The notes below the pieces were generated by a model. The model had not been told where the DNA came from and searched no databases. It saw nothing but the letters and a program-made list of their open reading frames with translations. Shown piece after piece: positions 42,429 to 54,400 of a stretch of 64,000 nucleotides of DNA. The first letter of the stretch is position 1; each line of letters opens with the position of its first letter. This DNA comes from Doris montereyensis (Eukaryota > Mollusca > Gastropoda > Nudibranchia > Dorididae), in assembly GCA_037039925.1 (NCBI GenBank), contig JAXRKP010000276.1:81001-145000 (forward strand). Reading direction: 5' to 3'. A program made the position numbers and the translations under genes.

Positions 42429-45400
42429 TAATAATAATAATAATAATAATATTAATAATAATAATAATAGAAATATTAACAATAATAATGATAATAATAC
42501 TAATAGCAACGACAACAACAGAAGAAGAGGGAAAGGAAGAAAAAGAGGAAAAGGAAGAGGAAGAAGAAGAAGAAAAAGACGAAAAAAGAAAAAAAGAAGA
42601 AGAAGAAGAAGAAGAAGAAAAAAGAAAGAAAAAAAAGAAGAAGAAGAAGAAGAAAGAAAGAAGAAGAAAAAAGAAGAAGAAGAAGAAGAAGAAGAAGAAG
42701 ATGAAAGAAAAGAAAGAAGAAGAAGAAGAAGAAGAAGAAGAAGAAGAAGAAGATGAAGAAGAAGAAGAAGAAGAAGAAGAAGAAGAAGAAGAAGAAGAAG
42801 AAGAAGAAGAAGAAGAAGAAGAAGAAGAAGAAGAGAAGAAGAAGAAGAAGAAGAAGAAGAAGAAGAAGAAGAATTAACATTGATAATGATGATGATATCT
42901 GCGGAATCAAATAGCACAGACGATGCACAATGACACAGACACACACACACACACACACACACATTCAATGTTATCACAAACAGACTCACAATATCCAAGT
43001 AGAACAAACACCAGTGCCAATAGTTGTGACTGGCCAGTGTGCCACATGTCTGAAAGAAAAATAATTAATGTAAAAAAAAGCTTCTAAAATATGTAGATCT
43101 ATTGAATATGCATGACTACCTACAGCACCATCAAAATGTTTCTTGATTTAAAATATTCAATAGGACTTCAGGTGAATGAGCGATAAGAATTGATCTCAGC
43201 AAATTTGTTTTTTATGGTAATTTACCCTGTTCATAATATGTGGTGATCTCAGGGTAAATTAAGATAAAAGACAGCAAGATGAAATACATAATGTAAAAGA
43301 AAGAAAGGAAAGAAGTGGGACCTAGCAGTAGAACCCACCAATCACCCACTACCAATTTCAGCTAAATAGAAGCTTATCTATATCACTAAAGCAAATACCA
43401 AAACCAACAGGAATCAATTACAATGGATAACTTTAGAAGAACATAGAGCCAGAAATAAAATCAATGCTTTCTTTAAGGCTATAAATGGTTGACTGTTTAT
43501 TCCATGAGATCAGCTTAAACTTAATACAAGAGCAACCAGATCAGGCTGTCAAACATACAATGGTTCCATCTTCAAACATTGATTGTCACCTGCACTCATT
43601 TTACCCTAGTACAGGAAGGCTGTGGAAAGGGCTGCCAACAGAAATAAAACTCAGTAATAGAACTGAATACTTTAAAAACAGAATCAAACACATCCCTTTA
43701 AAACCAAGATTGTATTAACATGTTTGGGTTCAATTAAAATATGCGCACTGACAGTAATACTCAAGAGTTGAGTTCGTCAGTTATTATGAAGAAGAAGAAG
43801 ACATGCTCAAAATGTCTTGCCTGTAAAAAGAAAAGACAAGAACAATTTTATTTTAAATCTTAAGTTTCAGTTCTTTCTATTTCATTTCTATTCCCTGTAT
43901 TTCATGACTGAAAATACTTTGAATACAAAATCATACTTCATTATGGTACTAAAAAAAAGCAAACAAAGACATAAAAGGAAAGCAAGTACATAGCAAGGCT
44001 GTCTTAGTTTTGTGAAAGCAAAATGGTGGCGCCCTTACGGCTTAAGACATTCAAAATTCAATGGATAATCAAAGTAAACTGTCTCTCTAGGGGGGGTACG
44101 GGAATAAACTCATGCATTAAACTCATACAGTGGGAGCCGTGTCTACCAGGATCGCACGGCTAAAACGAGGCCAGTAGAAATTCCCTTTTCCCCCCTTCAT
44201 TTCTCTTTGTGAAAAAAGACCCATCCAATGAAGACCAGGCATGGGTAAAATCGTCTACAACAAGGTCGTGTCGGTGGTTAAAGGCAGTGAAACAACGACT
44301 TGATTCACTTTGTTTTGTGGATTCTTACAAGCAATAAGCACCCTACATAGTCAAGTCATAGAAGCTGCACTGTATTTAATTCAATCATCTTTATTGATCC
44401 TTTAAAAAAGGAAATTATACTTGTGTTATCACAATTTCCATTTAAAAAAATAAAAGATTACAGTAATGCATTCAAATTAAAAACAAATTTAACTTAAGTT
44501 AATCATTAAATGTATAGATTTTAGGAGAAATATATATTATAAAGAAGCAAAGGTGAGTAAATAGTGTGGTAAAACAATATACTGTATGTGTACGTGTGTG
44601 TGTTTGAGAAATGAGATGGATGACTTATTTGTTTTTATTGACAGTCAGGCAAGGCTGTACTGTAAGCTGAGACTGGCTAGTGGGAAAAAGCGCTGGACCA
44701 ATCAAAACAGTGACCGGCAAACCCTTAACAAAGTCCCAATTTTTCATTTTCTTCTCTGTTGTGTTAGTGTTAGCACTGACTCCAGTACCTCACTGTACCT
44801 TAGGGCCTACTATTTATTTGAGTTTTATCACTTCATTCTAATTTATGCAAATAGCATTGACATCAAAACCGACAAAGCGCAAATGCCTTTCGTTTTAAAA
44901 TAAAAAAAAACAAACTGTTGAAATAGCAAAAAGAAATCACAGACAGATGTGTCATGAAATAATATGGTCTGGCATCAAGCTCTCTCTCGACACATTTGTT
45001 GTATTATATTAATACAGTGGTATCCGCCTAAGAGACAGAAACAGTGGGTTGTTAGGTTGACCTGGTTTTAAGGTGAACTCCGATATACCTTGTATTTTTT
45101 TAATTTTTCATGTATTTTTATTGGTCAATCCCCTTGACCTTGGATTTTGGCCACACTCCAATTTCTTTCTATATCGTTTGTTTTCAGCTTATAGTATTAT
45201 AAGTGTATTGGCATGGTCACGCATTCCTCATGTCTGTCAGTCAGCGTCTGGTGTGGCCCTGTAACGTATTAATAACTTCTAATAGTGTCTGAACCAATGA
45301 AATAGACTTCCTACCTGCCTTTCTATGATTCACTTGCAACATATCATAGGTTATCAACAATTATTAACGTTAAATTGAGTGTAAATTATTGTTTCTATGA

Positions 45401-48400
45401 CTCTCCCTGCCGACATCGCATTTTAGCGAAAGGTTTCATACAACCAGAACCTAGTATCAGTCTCAAAGACCTCGTTGAATCAAACTTGTCTTCCTTTATT
45501 TAAAAAAATTAAGATCATAATTGTCAGGCGTTGCCATCTTATTTAAAATTAGCTCTACGTAATTATATATCATATTTCTCTGTTTACCTGTAGATTATTA
45601 CAAATGAAATTCTTAATCTCATCTTAGTTAACATTTTAGTAATATTGTTTTCTATTGAGATGTTGGTGAGAAGCCCATCAAGGTTTATTAAGTTATTTCC
45701 CTGTTATAAAATTTGCATGTATCTATTTTGTATGTACAGAAAATAAAGAAATTTTGATTTGAATTGAATTGAATAAGTTGTTGGAGAATTTTCAATCCTG
45801 CAAGCAGTCGCTGTCTTGTCAGAAAGAGGCTAGCAATCCGCCTGGGAAGCGTTTAGAAAAATTGCTTGCCTTTGGAATGCACCTCTGAAAGATAATATTA
45901 AAGGTAACAACGCAGGGATTTACATGCTATCTCCGTCTATCATGTGGAACTCACTTCCCAATACTGCACAGTGCTGTCCATCATGTCAATTCCCTCCTGT
46001 TGTCTCCCCCTGCGATCCCAGCACGTGACACAAAACATGCGTGGCCCAGGCATCCCGAGGGTTGAACGACAAAGCCTTGGGACAAAAAGAACAAAACAAA
46101 AACAAAAACAAGAATTACATCTCGGTACATTGAAAAACTTTGTGGATTTTCAAATCATGGACACAAATGGCTTCTCACAAGTCCGTGAGATATTTCTACT
46201 TAACGGTATAGTATTGATATGATTTGATATGATTAAATTTTTACTCACATCCACAATTACAATGATCTCTGAGGTTTTGGTAGGATTTTTAATTTTGCCT
46301 GGATTGTCCTGTAAACAGCCAAGGGGATATTTAACGTGCACAGAGTGTTGTGATCTACACACTGGACCTTCTTCTTATCGTCAATCTCCTCCGATGAGAC
46401 TGGGTGTCGATCCACCAACCTGGACCAGGGCGATAGGTTTTACTCGAAAAGAAATAGAGAAACGGATTAACCTGCTGGGGTTTGAACTCTCGACGTTATG
46501 ATTGAGAGGCTTGCCTTTGGACTACTGAGTCCTCTTTCAGCTTAACCCTTTGGTTGCTATATTCGCCGAAAGGCAAATTTCCGGTATTGGTTTCAAATGT
46601 GGCGTTCGCCAATAGGCGAATTTCTAATAAGGACCATTTAAAAGGCTTTCTTTATTTTCAGTGCCTGTAGTAATTCGGAAGTAGCTGCCCTTTGCTTACG
46701 ACGCTTTATTCGACTAAGGCAATTTTTTTTGGGTGTTTTTTTAACTGTGATTTTTGACGATTTTTCTTGTTTTATTGGTTTGTTTACATTAGCGATGGAA
46801 TCTGATGATGAGGCTGATACATATAGACATGATATTGACTCTGGTTTATGCCCGAGAGTGATGATTCTAGCTCGATTTTTGAAGCTGATAGGCCTGAACT
46901 AGATCTAGATTTAGATTTAGACGATCGTGATGTTAGACCTAGGCCTACGGATCATGGTGACGAAGAGGGATAGAGAGGGGGAAGTGGGCGTGACAGAGAG
47001 AGGTCTGACCAAGAGTGGGTTTAGAGGATGCTAAACAATCAATATATCAATCGAATATTTAGCTTGTCCATATTCCTAACTAGCCTGAAAATTTCATTAA
47101 CTTGTGATGTGTCATTTGAGAGCTAGATTTTTTTCTTCTAAAAGCACCATTTTTCATAGGAATTCTCAAAAAGCCTTAGCATTTGAGATATAAATAGGGC
47201 CAAATAGGATAGCAACCAAAGGTTTAATGGAATGACATCATTAATAGTAATAGGATCTACAGAAGTACAGTGTCAGTCTGGCTCTTCCCCAATATCTCAA
47301 ATTCAAACATCGGCTTGGAACGTTGATTTGAAGGACACAGTGGTCTATAGCTTAGAGGGCTTATCATGCCCCGATAGGTTGAACAATTTTCAAGTTTTTT
47401 CCCAGTAAAACCCACCCCACCTAGTCCAGGTAGGTGAATGAATGCCTAGTCCCATCAGAGACAGACGATAAAAAGGAGCAACCTTATGTGCACTGGGTAG
47501 TGGACAGATAAGCATCTGTGAGGGAGTAGATGATCCCACCCTCCAGGAGTCTCCTGCTGCCTTGCAGGCGGGTCTTCGCCAACCATAGGCAAAGGGAATT
47601 AACCCTGACAGAAAACAACCTGCTGCCTTGCAGATTGGTTTTGAATAACTAAAGGCTAAGAAACCCTGACAGAAAATAACAAAGCCTGGTAGGGGGCTTC
47701 AAGGTGACAGCCCCTCCATCTACCTAGGGTACAGTGGACTAATCCCCTGCTTATCCAAAACCAAACAGATTCAGAGAAATAAATATAATACAACTGGCTT
47801 GATCTTTAGAAGACAAACTGGGAAACAAATACGGACTGTGATTTTTGGAACATGGAACGTTAGGGCAATAAATGGAAAAGAGTTAGAATAAGTTGAAGAA
47901 ATGGAAATATTCAAAGTAGATATTCTGGCCATTAGAGAAACAAAGAAAAAAGGACAAGGAATAGAAAATGTAGGACCGAATCATATTTTAATCTTTTCAG
48001 GAGTAGATGTCAAAGATAGAGCTAGAGCAGGAGTAGGCCTCTTAGTGTATAAAAGGCATGAAAAGCTATTAGAAAGCTATAAGAGGTAAATATTAAACCA
48101 AAAGGACGAGAAATTAAATTATTAATAGCTTATGGACCAAACGAAGACGCAAGAAAAAGATATTTTCGAAAACAATTTACAAATAGCTGCAGAGAATCTT
48201 AAACTCAAACAGGAACTAATGCTTTTAGGAGATTTAAACGCCAGAGTAGACAACAATGTAGAAACATCAGGAGGAGTAATAGGTAAAGAAGGAAAGACAA
48301 CAACTTCTCCAAATGGAGAAAGACTAATAGATTTTTGCTTAAAGAATAACATGAAAATAGCCAACACCTTTTTTCCTCATAAAGATATCCACAAATATAC

Positions 48401-51400
48401 AAGAGTAAATGAAGACATGTGTGAAATGTCAATGGTAGACTGCATAATAGTTAGCAGCTCCCTTTTTTACAGTAGATTGGATGCAAGAGTAAACAGAGGA
48501 GCAGAAATATTTAGTGATCATCATATAGTGATTGGCGAAATGAGATTACTGACTGAAGAAAACAAACAGAAAAGGAAAGAGAAAAAAGCTACCAAACTCA
48601 AAATAGAGGAACTAAATAAACCTGTAGTAAAACAGGCATACCAATCTAGGATAAAAGGATTTATCAGTGAAAGACAGATGGATCTAAATCATAACACAAT
48701 AGAAGAAAAGTGGTAGATGTATAAAGAAACACTCAGCTGTACTGACAAGGTCTGTGGTAGGAAACAAATTAAAGGTGATAGGAAAAGAACAGCATGGCGG
48801 AATGAGAATGATTAACTCAGAGGGAAAACTAAAAAAGAAATCAGCCAGAGAATCAAAAAGGCAATGAAAATATATGACCATCTAGGAAAGGTATTTATAG
48901 GTAAACAAGAATCGTCAACAAAAACCAAAATGGCAGCATACAACACAGCTTATTGTCCTACTCTCCTCTATGGCAGCGAAACTTGGACTTTAGGCAGTAG
49001 AGAATACAGTAGAGTACAAACAGCTAATTTGAAATATCTAAGAAGAGTAGTAGGGAAAACTAAAAGAGACAAAATCAGAAACTCAACAATAAGAGATCGA
49101 ACCAAAGCAGATGGCATGAAAACTAAAATAGAAATAAATCAATTGAGATGGTTTGGGCATGTAAACAGAATGAATGACAATAGAATAGCTAAATCAGTAT
49201 ACAGTGCTAAAGCACAAGGTAAAAAACCAACAGGCAGGCCTCGGAGAAAGTGGGAAGAAGATATAAAAGAGGCATTAAAGCATAGAATTTTAACTTTTTT
49301 GGAAGGGAACAGAAAATATCAGGACAGGGCAGTCTGGAGAAAGATCATCTCGGGCATCTGAACCCATACACTGGAAAGTAGAATGGGAACTGATAAAGAA
49401 AGAAAGGAAGAAAACTTTTTATTATGAATAAAGAGTGGAAGTGCACTTGGCAATGTGCTTATCATAGCTCGTCCAAAGTGGTTCCAACACCGATTAATTG
49501 TAGTAGGTTTTTGATTTTAATTTGATTTTATCCACATCCACAACTAAGGTCATCTCGGGGGTTTTGGTACGAATTTTAATTGTGTCCCGACTGTCCTGTA
49601 AACAGCCAAAGGATCTTTTAACATGCACAGAACGTTGTGATCCAGACATGGGACCTCCTTTTTATCGTCCGTCTCCGATGGGACTAGGTGTCAATGCATC
49701 TACCTGGACAAGAGGAGTAGTTTTTACTAAAAAAAACTCCAAAAGTTTCCCAACCGCCACCGAAACGGAAAACTCACCTTTTTGGCCATTTCCTCAGCTG
49801 GCTTGAACATGTTGGTCTCCTCATAGCCAAAAGCAAGCAACCCATGGAGGTCCCTGATGACACAATTCATAATACACATATATAGCAATGGGTTCGACTT
49901 GATATTTGATATCATCGTTTCACATCACTTCTTGTTACGTTTCAACCAACTCTTTACGGTTTATTTCTTATTTTTCCTTTGTCTTCTGTTGTCTTTGTGT
50001 GTGTGTGTGTATATATGTGTGTATATGTGTGTGTGTATATGTGTGTGTATGTATGTGTTTGTGGGGGGGGGTTATCTTATTTTGATTTCATTTGATTTGA
50101 CTGTCTCCAGATGCAAAATTAAAGTGATCTCAGAGTTTTTGGTAGGATTTTGCCCAGACTGCCATGTAATCAGCCAATGGATCTTTAACTTGAATAGAGT
50201 GTTGTGATCTACACACAGGAACTCATTTATTTTTTTACCGTTCCTCTCCAAAGGGACAAAGTGTTCATCCAACTATCTGGACTAGAAGGGGAGTGGTTTT
50301 CACTGGGTTTTTAAAAAAAGATAAAGTGGGGTGAAATGTGGTGGGGGAGGAGGGGGGATTATACAATAAAGGTTCATCCCATGTCAAAACTTGTGCTAAT
50401 GTGCCTTGCTTCTCTTAATTTCTACTCTTCTCATATTTTATTTTATCTTTACAAGTACACATACGAGGGTCACTAGTTAAATATCCCAAATGGGAAAGGA
50501 GGAATAATGGTATCAAATTCAATTGTTTATAACTTTTCAAAGTGTTCTCCTTGAGCTTGTATGCAAAGCTGTAACCGCCTAAACTAAGAATCAAAGCAGC
50601 TCTGCTACATTTCCGAAGGTCTGACATTGTGTTCCTTAGGAAAGACGATTTATACGCGCATTTTCTCCATTCGACCCAGGTGTAAATGGGCACCAACAAC
50701 AGTCTGGAATTAAAAAACTGGAACAGTATAGCATTCTATACAGGAGGTAATTATTATCACCTTAAACAGCTCACCATATGTTGTAATCTCAGTGGGGAAT
50801 TTAGAGGAAACAGCCAGATAAAAGATGTGGACAAAAAGGACAAAAAGGAAAGAAGTTGTAGAGCTAACAGGAGCACTTTGTTTGTTTGTTTCTTTGAAGT
50901 AAACCCTGTCCACCGTGGTGGTGATCTCAGGGTTACATTAAGAGGAAACAGCAAGATGAAAGATAAAGTGAAAGCGTGAAAGGAAAGAAGTAGGACCTAT
51001 CAGCACCGCCCGCCAAACGGCCACAACAGGAGCACCCGTCAACTGCCCACCACTGGACTCCACACCAAGTCCTTACCCATAGAATGGCATGTTGGGCTTC
51101 CAATGAGGAAACACTCTGGCTATACTGTTACGAATCTCGTAAGATTGTCCCTGGTAGAAGTAACAGCTGTAAGCAAACTGCAAGGCCAGCATATCCGTTG
51201 GAAATTGCGTTAAGATCTCTTCCCATACACGAGCAGCCTTATCAGTCCACCTGTCAGGAAAATTCAATTCATCAGGTACACATAGAACGTGATACTAGGA
51301 AAATTATAAATCAACAGGAAAAGATAAAAATAAAAAAACGGGTTTGTTTGTTTCATTGAAATTTACCCTGTCCACCATTGCGATGGTCTCAGGATGAATT

Positions 51401-54400
51401 ACGAGGAAAAAGTAAGTAGTAAGATGAAAGATAAATGAAAGAAAGAAAGGAAAGAAGTAGGACTTACCAGCAGCGCCCACCAATCACCCGCAGAAAAAAG
51501 GCACCAATCTGCTTGAGCAAATGATTTACTACTTTAAGTTCTTTATGGTAAGACACTTGATTTCATCTGATTTTACTGATATCCACAAAGACGGTGATTT
51601 CCGGGTCTCAGTGGGATTTTTAATTTTGCCTGGATTGCCCTGTAAACATCCAAGGGATCTTTGACATGCACAGAGTGTTAAGATCTGCACACAGAACCAA
51701 ATTTTTATCGTCCATCTCGTCACCTGCAAGGACCAGGGGGATGGGTTTTTCAACCTCTTGGGGAACCCACCCATGACCTTTTGGTTGACAGACCCGCATC
51801 TTACCTCTGGACTGCCATGTCCCATTTATGGTTATACAAATAAAAATTCATAGTTTCCTTTCCCCAAATGCATGCCAAGCCTGACACAAGTTCCCTACAT
51901 GTGTGTGCTTTCAACAGTCTAGCTGTAGTTGTATTGTAGTTAAGCATTAATAGAGGCGTTGTGGTGAAATTGTAGTGTTGAAAGGAAAAGTTGATATGTA
52001 CATTTTTATAAAATTCATAAATTCAAAATCATTATGTTTATCAGAAATCATCACTGAACGATTCTACATATTGGACAAAATAATGTGTAAGCAAATCTGT
52101 TTAGAACTAAAAAAGCCTTTGTGAATTGAAGTTGACCATATTTTCGAAAAAGAATCCAAGATGGCAACATTTCCATGGCAACCATATGACAAACACGTTT
52201 CCCTCCCATTTTTTTCAGCTAACTTAGACATGCTGAGTTAAATGGTAGCAGTTAAAATTGTCTATTTTAAGAACTATTAAAAATTATGTTCAGGACCCGA
52301 CTGCAGAGAAAGATAAGGATGGATTTATAGTCCGCATTCCCACACAAGTGCAGGCTCACTGACTGCACATCATTTATCCCCCAGCAGGCCATTTCATTCA
52401 AAGTCCTTCTCAAGTCTCGGAGGAGCATGCAGTACACTAGTCTATTAGACTTTTCATACTTACACTCCGACAAGATCTTTCACTACCTATAGCTGGAAAC
52501 TAATTTACACCCGAGTCAAGTGAGGAAAGCAGAGTGCTTTCAATAAGAGGGAGAAAAACAAATAACAATAACACAGATTCAAGTAGAGTTCAACATCTCT
52601 CGCCATCACTCCCATCCTGCCCCGCGACTTCATGATTCATAAAGTTGGAAGTGCGACATTGCTGTGTGTGAGTGTGTGACCATAAAAGAAATACAAAACA
52701 TATAAATAAATAGTCAGAGAGGTGAAGTAATTCACAGATCAATACAGGAAATTGTTACAATACAGTACTTTAAATGCATACATGTCAAACCAAACATTAA
52801 AATCGTCGCAATAGGCAATTGTTAGCACTGAACAAAGACATTAGAAGTAAGGTCACAAAGGTATTCAATGCATCCCTAATAAGGTGAAATATGACAATAA
52901 GTGACAACTCCACTAATAAAGACAGAACAAACACGTGACGTTTCGGGTATAACCCTTCGTCAGACAACAAACGAGAAATATCTAGAATCTAGATCTAGAT
53001 CTAAGCACTACCTAAGGCATCACACAATTTGATGTCAGAAGAAAAACAGAAAGGAGGAAGAAGAAAGAAAAAGACGGTGATGATAAGAACAGTAAGTAGA
53101 AGGGAATGTGAAGAATATATAGGAGAGAGAATGGAAGGTTCAGATCTAGGCTGAAATAAAAATATGAAAATAAGTAAGTAATAAAAGGTGAGAAGGAGAT
53201 AGAGAGAAGAAGAGAGAGAGAAAAAAAAGGAAAAAAAGCAGGAAGAAAGAAAGAAGAGAGAGGTGTGAGTATGGGAAACAAGAACGAATGAAGAGGATAA
53301 CTATAGGACTGGATCTATATCTCACTGGGTCTAGAAAGAAGAAATGATAGAGAATGAATGAAAGGAAGATTGAATCAAGGCAAAAATTCACAAGACGGGT
53401 GCGAAATGTATACAATTTACAAATGTATCGATATAATTAAGGGATAGAGTAAACGACTTATCTGAAATACTAATCAAGGCAAAAGTTTACAATAAAGGTG
53501 CGAAATGTATACAATTTACAAATGTATCGATAAATTTAAGGGAATAGAGTAAATAACTTATCTGAAATATCAATCAAGACAAAAATTTACAATAAAGGCG
53601 AAATGTATACAATTTATAAAATACAATTTGATTTATGTATCAATGTACGATACAATTAGTGGGGATAGAGTAAACGATTTATCTGAAATATCACAAATGT
53701 ATCGATACAATTAAAGGGATAGAGTAAACTTATTTGAAATACTTATCTGAAATATCACTTATGTATCGATACAATTAATGGGATAGAGTAAACGACATAT
53801 CTGAAATTTCACAAATGTATCGATACGATTAAGGGGTTATATCTGCAACATCACGTGTTTGTTCTGTCTTTATTAGTGGAGTTGTCACTTATTGTCATAT
53901 TTCGCCTTTGACTTCACTCCACTGTGGCTCCTTTGTATTATTCACGGCTATTTAGATAGTTCACATTGCCACATCTCTTTGTTGTTTACGTTATTTATCT
54001 TTTTTTATTGCTGTGCTTAGATCTAGATCTAAATTCTAGATATTTCTCGTTTTTGTTGTCTGATGAAGGGTTATACCCGAAACCTTACGTGTTTGTTTGT
54101 CTTTATTAGTGGAGTTGTCACCTATTGTCATATTTCGCCTTTGACCACTCCACTGTGGCTCTTTTGTATGCATCCCTAATAAGTGCACCCCTGACTCCAA
54201 TTCTCTAAGCGAATTGTGTATTTAATAGGGATAGTACAGTAGACCTATATATACACTTAAATATATATAATGACAAAACTATCTTAGTAAAACCTAAAAT
54301 AACTCGCAAAATCGCGAACAATCTTTTGAATTCTCAGCTCCCCATTTCTGGAACTCTCTCTCCTCCCACAGATTAGGTGTGCTAGTTCACCAACGGCTTT

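Noticed and set aside
42260..43007. Ile-, Lys/Glu- and Leu/Phe-rich frames
   Set aside because: Translation of AAT and GAA repeats. The only real coding here is the 60-base TTC38 exon 8 in another frame.
45010..45070. Pogo-like transposon end (CAGTGGTATCCGCC)
   Set aside because: No matching opposite end or TA duplication found nearby; too short to call.
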